Source: Tenebrio molitor
Lineage: Eukaryota; Arthropoda; Insecta; Coleoptera; Tenebrionidae
DNA: 64,000 bases
Assembly: GCF_963966145.1 (NCBI RefSeq)
Contig: NC_091048.1
Coordinates: forward strand, 2,542,001 to 2,606,000
Direction: 5' to 3'
Of this stretch, positions 1-11,400 are shown piece after piece. A program made the position numbers and the translations under genes. Position 1 is the first letter of the stretch, and every line of letters begins with the position of its first letter. Below the pieces are notes generated by a model. It did no database searches. It was not told the DNA's origin and worked only from the letters and a program-made list of their open reading frames with translations.

Positions 1-640
1 TAATTCTCTCTTTAGCTCCCCCTTCTCCTCTTTCACTGCCGCTAATTCCTTTCTTAGTGCTTTGGTCTCCTCTCTTATCTCTATAATCATGGTTATTTTC
101 ATTTTCTTAAGTATTTCCTTGCTTTGATTTTCTTCTTCGCTTCTATTAGGTGATCTTCTCGTTCTGGAACTATTTCTGTTCTTCTGTTTCTCTCTTGCTG
201 CTTTTTTTCCTTACTTCTGACGATTTCGGCATGTCCTCTCTTTCTTGCTCTCCCTTCTTCTTTCTCACTGCCTCTAATTCCTTTCTTCGTACTTTGCTCT
301 CCTCTACTATTCCCACCATATCCTCTCTTATCTCTCTAAGAACGGTTTCTATTTTTTTTTCTCTATTTCTTTGTTTTGATTTCCTTCTTCGCTTCTACTT
401 GGGGATCTTTCGGTTCTGGAACTCTTTCTGAATGGGTTCAGGCCTTCTTCCGACATCCTACCCTCTTCTCTTTCTCTCTTGCTGCTTTTTTTTTCCTTGC
501 TTTTGGCGATTTCGGCATGCTCTCTCTTTCTTGCCCGCTGCCTTCTGCTTATCACCTCTCACTCTCTCATCGTTGTTTACGTTTGTTATCGCTGAACTTT
601 TTCCACGTCTGTTCGCTATCAACAAAGGACTTATAACGCC
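1..640 (-). repeat. Tandemly repeated purine-rich block, possibly LINE ORF1-like
   Basis: On the minus strand this is strongly purine-rich and encodes Lys/Glu/Arg-rich frames such as REHAEIAKSKEKK. Two to two-and-a-half copies of a unit of about 247 bp follow each other: GGAACTATTTCTG near 165 recurs as GGAACTCTTTCTG near 418, and GATTTCGGCATG recurs near 223 and 510. The style resembles the charged ORF1 of the LINE found at 8.7 and 44.4 kb, but the link is not proven. Confidence 0.4.
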
Positions 641-649
641 CTAGAGCGT

Positions 650-1215
650 GGTATTTAGAAATAACGCCCTAGGGGATTGGAACTTTGACCTCTTTTTCAA
701 TAATTTTAATAACTTTTTAGGACTAATTTCTATGATTTTAATTAGGTTTTTTAAAGTCCCCAAATGCCCTCCCCCAGAAATAAAAATCCATTTAGGGATG
801 TCAAAAACCGAGAGATTTGAATAAGATTTTTTGCTCTTGTTCGGTCGTTTTTCAGTGATTTTTGCATGCGCCAATTGGCTTGGTCCAGAAATAAAAAGAT
901 GGTGTCCAAAAACATGGGATTTTGTAAAGTTTTTGGTTGCGTTTAAGGTAACTTTACTTGATTTTGGGTGATTTTCAACCATTTTTTCGTGTACTTACCT
1001 AATTTTTGGTCGTCTATAGATATTTGTCCACTTTTGGGGTGTATAAAAATTAAGGATTTTTGAAGGATGTTGCGCTCTTTCTGGTTGTTTCATATCCTTT
1101 TTTTTGTCGTTTTCCAAAGATTTTTGCATGTGCCAATTGAAGTGATCCAGAAATAAAAATCCATTTTGGGGTGCATAAAAACAAGCGAATTTGTAAGGTT
1201 TTTGGCTATTTATTC
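650..1215. repeat. Decayed satellite-like tandem array, unit about 115-135 bp
   Basis: The phrase CCAGAAATAAAAA recurs at about 775, 887 and 1146, and a weaker related phrase occurs near 1030. Each is followed by a gap and then a TTTGTAAGGTTTTTGG-like end. Units are diverged in length and sequence, so this looks like an old tandem array. Confidence 0.5.
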
Positions 1216-1850
1216 AGAGGGAAATTAATGTTTAAAAACGTAATCTCAAAATTTTTTTTAATTATTATAAATTATTTAAACAAAATCTTAAATATCTCAC
1301 CCGATTTGTTTCAATCAGATATTTTTTGCTCTCAGAATTGATGCAAGTGGACTAAAAATGTGAAAATGATGTATCAATAGGACATAAGCAGATCACGACG
1401 TCCCACATGAAGCTATATTAGGTCCCTTTTTGTTTTCTTGGTATATCGATTTTAGATGCAAGTTTTGATTCTTATTAAAATGAAGGATATTTGTGGAAGA
1501 TTACGTGACATATTCGTACTTACGTGTAAAGTAGAAGACTTGAGGGTTAACTAAAATTTCACTTAGGTATTTTTTAGGTGGCTCCGCCTCTACTCAGGTA
1601 ATTACTTCTCAACTTTTAATACCTTCCGGAAAGAAATCGGCGTCTTCGGTAACCCTTTTAGTTAGGGTTCTGAAATCGATCCGAAGCCTTGTGGCACCTG
1701 TTCGCTTCAGAGCTTTCATCTCGTCGGCGAGTAATTAAACGTCCAGTTTCAATTGTATCTTGTGCACAATAAGAAGCAGCAAAGTCGATTTGCGAATCGA
1801 ATGAAAATGTAACGTTAAAGCGACCGTGGGATTCGGCTCCTTTTCGCCGT
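1216..1850. other. Intergenic, no gene seen
   Basis: AT-rich to mixed sequence with no long frame, splice-supported exon or recognisable repeat. Confidence 0.5.
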
Positions 1851-2156
1851 TTAAATAAGAAACTTCATAAACAAAAGATAAAAGCCGGCCGAAGAACAAA
1901 GACTTTCATTAATCTGTATTAGTTCCACTTGATGCTTTTCAAATTCTCGAATGTAGTCGAAAGAAAACGTCGGAAAATCCCACGTCTTTGTTCCTGTGCG
2001 AGACACACATTCGCAACTTTGAATTTTCACCGCATACGAGCCGGATCCGCAATAAAAATAATGGTCCATTCCGGAATAGTCCCATGTGATATAGCCATAT
2101 TGGAAACAATATAGTGCCGCTGCAGAAGTTTTCGCATATGTGTTGCAGTCCCGCAT
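1851..2156 (-). CDS. Unassigned Cys- and Tyr-rich open frame downstream of Beat
   Basis: A 101-codon frame begins MRDCNTYAK and contains ALYCFQYGYITWDYSG, HYFYCGSGSY and SCECVSRTG. The Cys spacing and aromatic content look protein-like, and I do not recognise the family. A second minus-strand frame (2295-1939) is open over the same bases, which weakens the case. CTGCAG at about 2123-2128 could serve as a weak acceptor that joins in phase 1. The frame lies beyond the Beat poly(A) signal. It could be a small separate exon, an alternative Beat tail, or chance. Confidence 0.25.
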   Translation of the reverse strand: MRDCNTYAKTSAAALYCFQYGYITWDYSGMDHYFYCGSGSYAVKIQSCECVSRTGTKTWDFPTFSFDYIREFEKHQVELIQINESLCSSAGFYLLFMKFLI

Positions 2157-2274
2157 CCATTTTGCGTTTAATGCCTTTCCGATTCAAGCCGGATTCAGAA
2201 GGAGTACCGAGACGTCCATCAAATCCCACATCGTTTGCGCGAAAGGAAAACGGCGACGTAAAAAATGTACACAA

Positions 2275-2280
2275 TTTATT
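2275..2280 (-). terminator. Poly(A) signal of the Beat gene
   Basis: AATAAA reads on the minus strand 128 bp after the stop codon and is followed by a TG/T-rich stretch (TTGTGTACATTTTTT). This predicts a short 3' UTR ending near 2250. Confidence 0.6.
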
Positions 2281-2407
2281 CAAGGAATATAACATTCTTT
2301 TAATTTACACATTTATAGAAAATATTTTACATAACACACTTTGGCCATTCGACAAGAAGTTCAATTAACCTGGAAAGTGGGGTTGTTAACTTCGGAAACG
2401 GGGGCGC

Positions 2408-2496
2408 TCAGCACTTACGTAGTACGAAGAGTACATGGAAAATGAGTAGAACGGACTCTAAGACTGTTGATGATGATTGGAATGCGCTTCCACTTG
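2408..2496 (-). CDS. Beat exon 6: Ser-rich linker and hydrophobic C-terminus, stop
   Basis: The acceptor is TTTTTTGCAG. In phase 1 the exon reads SGSAFQSSSTVLES, then a hydrophobic stretch (VLLIFHVLFVL), then RKC and TGA. A small-residue region followed by a hydrophobic terminus is typical of a GPI-attachment signal, which several Beat proteins are thought to carry. The exon lies 19.4 kb from exon 5, so its assignment rests on phase, the good acceptor, the fitting C-terminus and the poly(A) signal just beyond. A strong donor-like GTAAGT at 2418-2413 lies inside the exon and could support a second isoform. Confidence 0.75.
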
Positions 2497-5400
2497 CTGC
2501 AAAAAATTAAATCATTAGTGCATGCCAACAGGAAAAAAGAAAAACGAAATAAAATAAAAATGGCTTTTAGAAAATATTATAACCAAAAAAAAACACAGGA
2601 CTCTGTTATGACTTGAGGGTTTTTCAGACTAAAACCTGTTATTGTCGCCCCTATAACCCCGGTCCGACCCCCCTCCCGCATGTGGGATACTGTCAAGGTC
2701 GAGTGCTTTTATAGGATGTGGTCACTGTGCAGCATTTACTTTCCTTGAGCACGAGACTAGAGAGGAAATCTTCTGAAAAAAACCAAAGTCCGGCCAGGGA
2801 TTTGAACCCCGGACCTCACGAATTTAAACCGGGCGCGCATCTCACGCGGCCACGCTACTCGATAGTAAGTGTTATATTATATTAATACATATTTTAGCAA
2901 AAACGCATCCATAACTTTCAAAGTTTTTTACTTAACATTTAAGAGTTGTTAGCGCATCTGAAGACCTATTTGAGTCGTTTCAGACAAATATTTTAGCGCG
3001 CGAAATGAATTACCACCGTAATATAAGTTAACAACTTTTTCGGCCACCTCGTAAATATCAATTTTGAAATAATAAGGATGTATTATCTCCTTATTACTCC
3101 GAAAGCTAGAAATAAAATGGTAAAGCAAATAAGAACAGATAAAAATCAATCTTCGGGTTTATTACGTCATCGTTCACAGGTAAATTCGTCCTGGCACGTT
3201 TTGTGATCCTGGAAGACCGCAGTCTCTGTGAAACAATATAATTTTAAAGCTTTTTGAATAGTATTAAGACGTAATAACTATTAAAAGTTCACCGAGCTTT
3301 AAGCTCAGTTCGTGCTTTAACTCATTTGAAATTGTTCGTTCCGTCGTAACAATTAACCGCGGTTGTAATTTTTTAATCGTGAAATTAATGAAAACTCGTG
3401 CCTAGAAATTGATACACCCTTAATGCCGCACCTCCAGTTCTTACTATTCATTAAACCAGAAAGCACGATAGTACAATGTCCCTCTTAATTATTCCAAACC
3501 CAATTAATCATTTATTATTTAATCAAGCACCCATTATCTCAAATTTACCGTCATTATGTTCGGTGCACTCTACCTTTAATTCCGCCTATAATTTATGCAT
3601 TATATCGAGCACATCGTTGTTTGCATCTGGGTTACTCGGCTTTTATTAACAGGAACTTACACGATTTCCATAATTCATCTGTTAATGCATTGCATTAGCG
3701 GTGCTTTTGTCAAGCAAAACGGCTTTTTTCAAAGTCGAATCGATCGTGTTTAAACAAACGCGCGTGCGACGAAACAAAAGGCGCCAGGAAATTGTAATTT
3801 ATTGCAAAAGGCAACAAACCTCAATCTTGCTTGCTCACATCAGACCAATATTGGATCAAGTGAAATATTGCAGCGGTTGGGCGGACCTCAGAAATACACA
3901 AAATCTGCATCTTCCACTTGTTTCGAACGTCTTAAAGAAGCAATCTGTCAATCTGTCTCTGACGCTCCTTAATTACAATTACTTCAAAGTGAAGCTAAAA
4001 CTTTCAATTCGTTCAGTCAAGACAAAAGAAAACCACCACGAAACATTACCAGATTTTCAAATTTTCAAACAAATCTGCGATTACGCGTTCAAAAAATTGA
4101 AAAATATTTTGAAGTGTTCTGAACGTTGCGTTGATGTTCATGTGAACTACAGGGTGTCTCAAAATTCGCCAATTCCGAATTCAGAGAGTGGTAGGGAAAG
4201 ACCCAGTGGAGCTCGAAAAATACTTAGAAAAAAAAAATTCGCTCTTCCTGAAGAAGATATCGGATCTTCAAATAAATATATATTTAGAGTAGGCTTAGGC
4301 GACATTCTAATTCTGTTAACAGTGTAAAGTGATTTTTGTAGGTAACCAATTATTCTCCAGAGTTATACAGGTTACATAGTAAGCTTTTTCCCAATTTTAT
4401 ATTCATATATATTTTATATTTCATATTCCGTGGAGGGGAGAATGGGGAGAATGCACTACAAAAATTAAAAATATTTTCTAACCTAATTTTATTTCGTTAA
4501 AATGTCAGACGTTTCTTGTGTCATTTTCTACCCTGGAAAAATGTTGCAAACAATTGAATTTCCATAGGTTGCTCTAAATATAAATTTATTTGAAGGCCCC
4601 TTATAAGCACTTTAATTTTGTTCAATACTAGCAGCCTTCATATTCACATTGACAAAATACTATTCTAGCTACGTTGCCGTTCCATTTTTAAGAATTTTTT
4701 TTTTTTACTCCAAAGCAAAGCTGGTCTTCAAAAAATTGTTTTACGTTATTATTTTCCACAATCATCTACACCATAAATAACAATAAACACTGAACTTTTC
4801 AGCCTGTATTTGAAAAAAACGCACTTCAAAGAGTGCACCTTCATACCAATGTATCTTTGTGGGGGGAGTCCCGATTTTTTTAATTTCCATATTTCGACTA
4901 CTGAACTGATCCCCTACAACGCTCTGAATTTGGAATTCGCGAATTTTGAGACACCCTGTATATTGGAAAACAAAACATACCAAAAAAATCAGTTAATGTC
5001 TTAGACTTACTCTACGTTGCACATTTTTTCTTTAAAAACAATACATTTTTTGGTATGTTCTTGGTTTTAAAATTTTTCATAAAATTTGTTATCAATTGAT
5101 CATGAAATTTGTTGTGGAGTGATTTGATTTAATTATTTGTTACAGTTTCTTTAGTTTAAATTACAACACATTAAATCCCCTCATTTTTAGGCAACCTTTA
5201 GTAAAGTACAGTTACGCTATGTATTGTGGGCGACAAATTTCACAGCCAACTATGAGGTGCTAAACATTTTGATAATCCCGTTTTTAATTCTTGTTTTGTT
5301 GTTTACGTAGGACAAGAACGCATTTTTTAAGTTGTCTCTTTTATAAAGAACTTTTCAAGAATAAAAAGTTTTCGGTGCTGGCTTAGTTAAGTTTCTTGAA

Positions 5401-8400
5401 AAAGAATCTGTTTTGTTAATCGGTCTAAGAAGACAATGTGTTATAAAACTTTAGTATCCAATGTCAACATCGAGATTTTTCAACCCAAAAGTGTTTACAA
5501 TAGATGTGTCTCTTCTGATAAAATTACAAAGCAAAGATTACAAAATTATGAAGGCTATTATTTGTAAAATAATTTATTATCCAGAAAGCAACAAAGGTAT
5601 TTTTATCAAGTTTAAAACAACAATTAAGACAAATCTTGGTCTAGGTATTCATGAATGTGTCACTATGATTTTAATAACAAGGATAAAATTCATTTTTTTT
5701 TTAATATTACGTTATAATAATATTTTAATTTGAATTCAGGAAATGAACCAGTCAAGAGTAAACATTTAACTAAGAGTCTTAAACTAAGCTGCCGGGCCGG
5801 ATGTGAATACATTGCACAACAATGAGCTTAAGAACTGTATCGATTTAATGTCGAGCTTTAGAGAAAGTCCTGCAAAAACTTCAAGTTTCGACCACTTTTA
5901 TAAAGCACAGGACAACAGGATAACGATTGTTCTGCTTGTACGAGAAACGATTGTTCGACTACTTTCTCGATTGCCACAATAAAAAAGTTAAATTGTCTGT
6001 TCTGTTTTCATTAATCCTGACGTTAATATTTTACCTTTTACGAAAATATATTATTCAATTTTAATTTATCGGGTGCTCATTTAAATTTCCCGTCGTTGTG
6101 AACGCACCACTCTGCTTAGCTCTTCACATCTCACCTCACATGTTGATCACTTATTGTAAATTGTTTGTTGCAATTAATAAAAGTTCATTTAATGAAAATG
6201 TATTGTTTATCACAAACCCAAAAAGTGAGGTTAAGTTGATCATTGATTGCCGACTGGTTCATTCACAATCGACTCTTCAACGCCAACTGTGACGGGAAAT
6301 TTTAATGAACACCCGATATAATTATTAACAATTAACCACTATAGTAAAGGTTGGAATCATTTCTGAGAAGTTAAAATCGTTGCTCTTGTTAATACAAATT
6401 TTTAACAATGATTTGATTAAAAAAAATACTGAAAATTATCGTAAAAATTTTGACACATTGATTTTTAAAACTCTGCAAGTAACAGACGAAAATTATAAAT
6501 TAGAGTTGGCTGTGACCAAAAATTTCGGTTGGCAATTCGTTAAGATTTCAATTATCAGATGTCAGTCTTAAAAGTTAGGTTAATGATTTTGAGAACGTTG
6601 AAATCTTGATTTTCATAAAGGAGTAAATTATGTGTGACCTGTCGGTTGTAAAAGAATTTCTTCAGTTAGTGCAATGAAACAATGAGGTTTAAAACTTCCG
6701 CGTCTTTATTCAACGGTGAGCCCCACAATGTTACTCTTGGCTTCACGTTTTCAAATGACCTTTGCAAAGTCAGGACATCAATTAAATTGCAGTTATCAGT
6801 AATTACTTGCATTAATTCGAAAATTGTGCCAGGCCTGTTTTTGAACACGTATGGAAAAACAAAATAATCAAGGCAAGTTGTTGGTAGGTGCCTTGAAAGT
6901 CCGGAAACTTTTGTTGAAATTCCTCAAAAACTCGAGGTGTTGAATAGGACCATTCGCCCTTCTCAAGTCTTTCTCCACTTCTGAAGTAACACTGCACAGT
7001 GAACATTTTTTGCTCTAAAGTGAACATATTGTAATAGCAAATTTTAATAGTCAATACAGTTACTATTGTAATATTATCATCTGATGACATTTGAATTAAA
7101 TTTTTGCGTGTTGCCAACTAAAGCGTATTAATCATGGCCTTCTCGATTTTTTAAATTTTCGATCGCACGGTACTTTACATTAATATGCTGACCCGGCGCA
7201 TCCACCAATTTAATAACTTCAGCAAAGAAACTTCATACATTTTTAACTTTTCCAACTTACTTTTTCATAGCAATAAATTATATTTTGTACTTAGTATAGT
7301 TCAGTGGTCTATTTTGATTGAGTCATTTATCTTATTACAAGAAATGCACCGCAATGCAACAACTCCAGCCAATAAAACTATAAACTTAATAAAAGGACTT
7401 TTCCCTGAGTCTCTCTAGGATTTGTCCCGACCTTTTATTTCCAACACACACGTTCGTCTGGTCAAACAACTCCAATAAATCCGTCACACAATGTTCAATG
7501 GCATAATTTTGTATTTTTAGGTCTGCTGGAGACGTTGGAGACAAATATTTATATATCGCTCTGCATTCGAATTACGTTTGTTACTAGTTGTTCAAATGAG
7601 GTCCTTTTGTATAATATACGAGTACCTCGGGTATTATTGTGCTTGCAAGAATTTTTATTTGCGTGGAAATACGCTGATTCAGAGATTCAAAAATTGTTGC
7701 TTCCAAATTAAGATGTCTCCATTAGTAATGCCTATAGACTTGTGAGAATTAGATAAAGCTCAGGACGAAAAGCTGAAAACACGCCGAGCTTTAATTAGCC
7801 CTCTTTGTTTATGACTACGTTATTTCCCCCTGTGTATATAATTATTTGATTGTTGCTTGAAGATCAAAGATTTTCAACAAATTATTTTTATTCAAGTATA
7901 GAAACGTAATTTTCCTAAACTGACCGACCAGACAATGTAAAAACAACAATCAAGTGGAGGGCCTGATCGATTTTACGTCACGCTGTAATGAAGCTCTTGG
8001 GAGAAACTGGTAAGCGTTTTTGATGCAAGGAGTGTTTGCGCTGTGTGGATTGTTCAAAAATGATTATTTAAATTTTGGAGAAAACATTTAAATATAAATA
8101 GTATACAATCGTAAATGTTTATATCTGTTACGATGTCCAGAATATAACGGTGTTTGGCATGGCATTTCGTGTCTATTTATTTTGACATCAAAGAAATCTG
8201 AGAGTGTCATATATTGAATTCACTAGAAAATCGAAAATTCTTGCTTTGATTTCGACGATTCCTCAACTTATTGCGTTCCTTTGAGTAATAAGTATTAATT
8301 TTTGAATGTGTTAACGCTTTCAGGTGGAGTAGACAGCTTCCGTGTTAATTTGCTTCTTTTTTAAAATTTTTTTTAGCCGGCCACCCTCTCTTCTCCTTTC

Positions 8401-11400
8401 TCCTTTCTGGACGACACAACACGAATACAACACAACATCTATGGGTGGCCCATCCGGCCAGGATTTGAACCCTGCCGACCTCACGATGGTGTCGGAAGAG
8501 TGTCGCTCTTCCTTCCACCACCCTACCGTCAGCCCCTGAAAGACATACACACACATCCATGGCCCGGCGGAGGTTCCTTCCTTGGAAAAAATCCTCCCCC
8601 TTTCGGTGAGATTCGAACCCACTAGCGCTGGGACCGCGACCTCGGAGCACTGTCTCCGACAGCCACGCGGCCACCGAGCTACCTCGCTTCTAAATAGCAA
8701 GAAAGCTTCATTCTTGTAATACGAGCCCCAAACCCTTTCCTTCTCTATCATTTCCCTCCCTTTTCTATTTCCCTTCCGTTTTCATTCTTTAGTTCTTTCC
8801 ACTCCTTTCCCATCCTCTCTGTTTAATTCGCATCCATTCCACATGTGCTTGATTGTATTTCTCTCCTCATAGTTCATTCTGCACCTTCTTTCCTCTTCTT
8901 CCATCTTGTTTTCTCTCTCCTCGTTCCCACATCTGAATCTCGCAATCATTTTTCTCTCTCTTACAGTCTCTCTCCCCTGCTACTCCGGAATTTCCTCTCT
9001 CATACACCTCTCATACTCTCTGTTGAATCTTGATTCTTTGATTATCTCCCTTCTTTCTTGCTTGTCTTTGTCTTTGTCCCTTTCACTCAGCGCTACATTC
9101 ATCCCTCTTCCTTTTGGTCTCAATCTTTTCACTTCTTCACTGGCATACCCTTTCTTCTGGTAGTACTTCTCTCTCTCCTTCTTCTCCTTGTTATTTTTCT
9201 TTTCTCCCCAGCATTTCGTCAGTATCCTGCACTCTTCCTTCCATCCATTTTGTCCTCAAACTTCTCTCTTTCTCGCTTTCACTCTCAGCCTATTCCTCTT
9301 GCATCTTTCCATCACGTTTCTCTGTCCACGCTTATCACCCTTCTCAAATATTTTTCTTGCACTCTCTCTACCTCCTTTTGTTCTTTCCATCCCCTCTACC
9401 ATGCTTCCAAACATTCTCCTCCCGAAATCACCTCCCCAATTTTTCTCTTCTATTCCCCACACACATCCCACTACTTTGTCCTTGGCCCTTTGGTTGAAGG
9501 TGTAGCCCAAATACTTGCCCCCTCTCTCTAGTTCTATTTTACTTCTTTCCCATTTCCTCTCATTCTCCTCACTCTTCCTCTTTCTCTTGTTGAACAGCAT
9601 CATTTTCGTCTTCTCAACATTTACTTCCAGCTTATTCTTCCTCACATACTTTCCAAGGAGGCTCCCCATCATTTGTTTCATTCCTCTCTCACTCTTTGCC
9701 ACTATTACCAAGTCTACTTTAACACCATTCGACGTCTCTTTTAAAAATGCTACTTTGGAGATATAAAAATGATATCTTATACTTCGTTTCTGAGTTTGAT
9801 GCCGGTAAGTCGTAAATAACAATCACCGCTTAACACACGCACATTCAAATTTCTTTTGTCGGGAAGATACTTGCGCTCGGTTCTCATTAACAAATTGGTC
9901 ATTCTTGTAAGAGTGGGAAAACATGATGTTTGGAAGATGCCAGGTAAGGTATAGTACTTTAGAGCAGGAAATCCAAAAAATTGAATTGTAACATGTTACT
10001 AGTAGAGTGGCTTTAGGCTGCTTATAATTATTGATTATTCATGAAATGTTTTGGACGCACTGGAATCTGTCAGCGCTTCGGTCGTTTTATGGCTTAGCGG
10101 CATCGGACTCAGAAACAGGCTATAGCTCTTTTAGTTTTCAAGAAAATCGTGTAAAAAATATTGGATTTCTCTTATAGAGGCGCTTCCTGTGAGCTTTAAA
10201 AGCATACCTTAATCTCTCAGTTTTAAACGAAAATCGTAAAAACTTGGAAAATCAGGCCATTCAAAATCAAAGAAATTCCTTTTCAAGAGGATTTTCCTTC
10301 CCATTCAACGTAGAAACGCTGCAAGCATTCGGGGCACTTTTCCAGATTCCACAATATTATCGGAAATTTTTGTATTATAAAACAAAAATGTTTATGTAAT
10401 TATGTTATTAATATAAGCTCTTGGAAAATTCATTTACTTTATGTTTTGCACTATTAAAAATCGAAAATAATTGTAAATAGTATAGTATCTAGACACTATG
10501 TAAATGTTTTCAAAATTTCTAATCAACGTTCAGATTTCTTTCAACAAATAAAAATGTTTATTAATTATTTGTTCTGTTGTCCCAGGATAATAGGATCTAG
10601 AATAAATATTATACAAGAATAAAAACTGATAAAGATCCTTCAAAACTGTGATTTCAACTAGAAATTCTCTTATTTCATATCTTCGGATCATCAAAAAAAA
10701 TATTTAAGACTGTAAAATGTACGAGTTTTATTTTAAAACAAATCTATTTATTTTTACAGAGAGAGTTACTTAAAAGGAAAAACGTTACCCAGTTACTTTA
10801 ATATGCAAAGGTCAAAGCCTTCAGAAACGACAACATAATTGTATTGACCCGGCGCATCCACCAATTTGTTACATTAACCGGAAGGTCTTCAAACCCTACC
10901 AGATCTCGTACATTTGTAACTCTTTGGACAATTTTTCCTCCCAGCCCAACAAACAATTTAATTTTGCTGCCCACCACAACACTGCCCTGTAAATCTGCAA
11001 GAAGCAGCCAATCGCTGCGTTGAGGTGTCATCGTCAAATATTTATATCTTTCTCAGTTGAGGAACGGCCCCTTTCCCGTATAAATTTCTAAATGTTTGCT
11101 GTAACTTTCAACTGGGCAAATCCCTCTGCAGAAAATTAAATACGTAACAGAGTCTCAGCTCTCAAGACAGTCATCTCGAAGAGAGTGTAAAACACTGTCT
11201 GCGAAAACAACGTCAGAGCGGAAATCTTCTCGGGGTCCCTGGGCGATCGTAACCTCCACAGACTTAGAAAATCTCGATAGAGGGCCCGAAGAATTCGCAA
11301 ACAATTGTTTTCCGGTGTATCCGTCCGAGTTGGTTGTCTAATTCCGGAGTGAGCTCGTCAGAATCAAGGGCTTACGTCGGTTTTAATTAAAAAGTATTCA

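Larger units (their letters stand above)
4961..8351. other. Beat intron 5, remaining sequence
   Basis: Apart from the MITE at 6067-6318 and the transposase relic at 6666-7117, I see AT-rich sequence without exons. A motif of about 23 bp near 7186-7209 recurs near 10848. Confidence 0.4.

Noticed and set aside
2800..2866. tRNA gene
   Set aside because: It has A- and B-boxes but no closing acceptor stem, and a SINE body follows.
3701..4327. 208-codon plus-strand frame
   Set aside because: It runs from unique sequence into a mariner-like element and then a nested MITE, so its second half is transposon sequence, and no domain is recognisable.
8320..8751. 143-codon minus-strand frame
   Set aside because: It spans a SINE with two tRNA-like heads; the frame is a by-product of the repeat.
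8845..9766. Several plus-strand Ser/Leu/Phe-rich frames
   Set aside because: They are the complement of the purine-rich LINE on the minus strand.
10798..11037. Minus-strand frame tested as the last Beat exon
   Set aside because: It has a good acceptor and phase but gives no membrane or GPI tail and shares a 23-mer with an unrelated site; the exon at 2408-2496 fits better.
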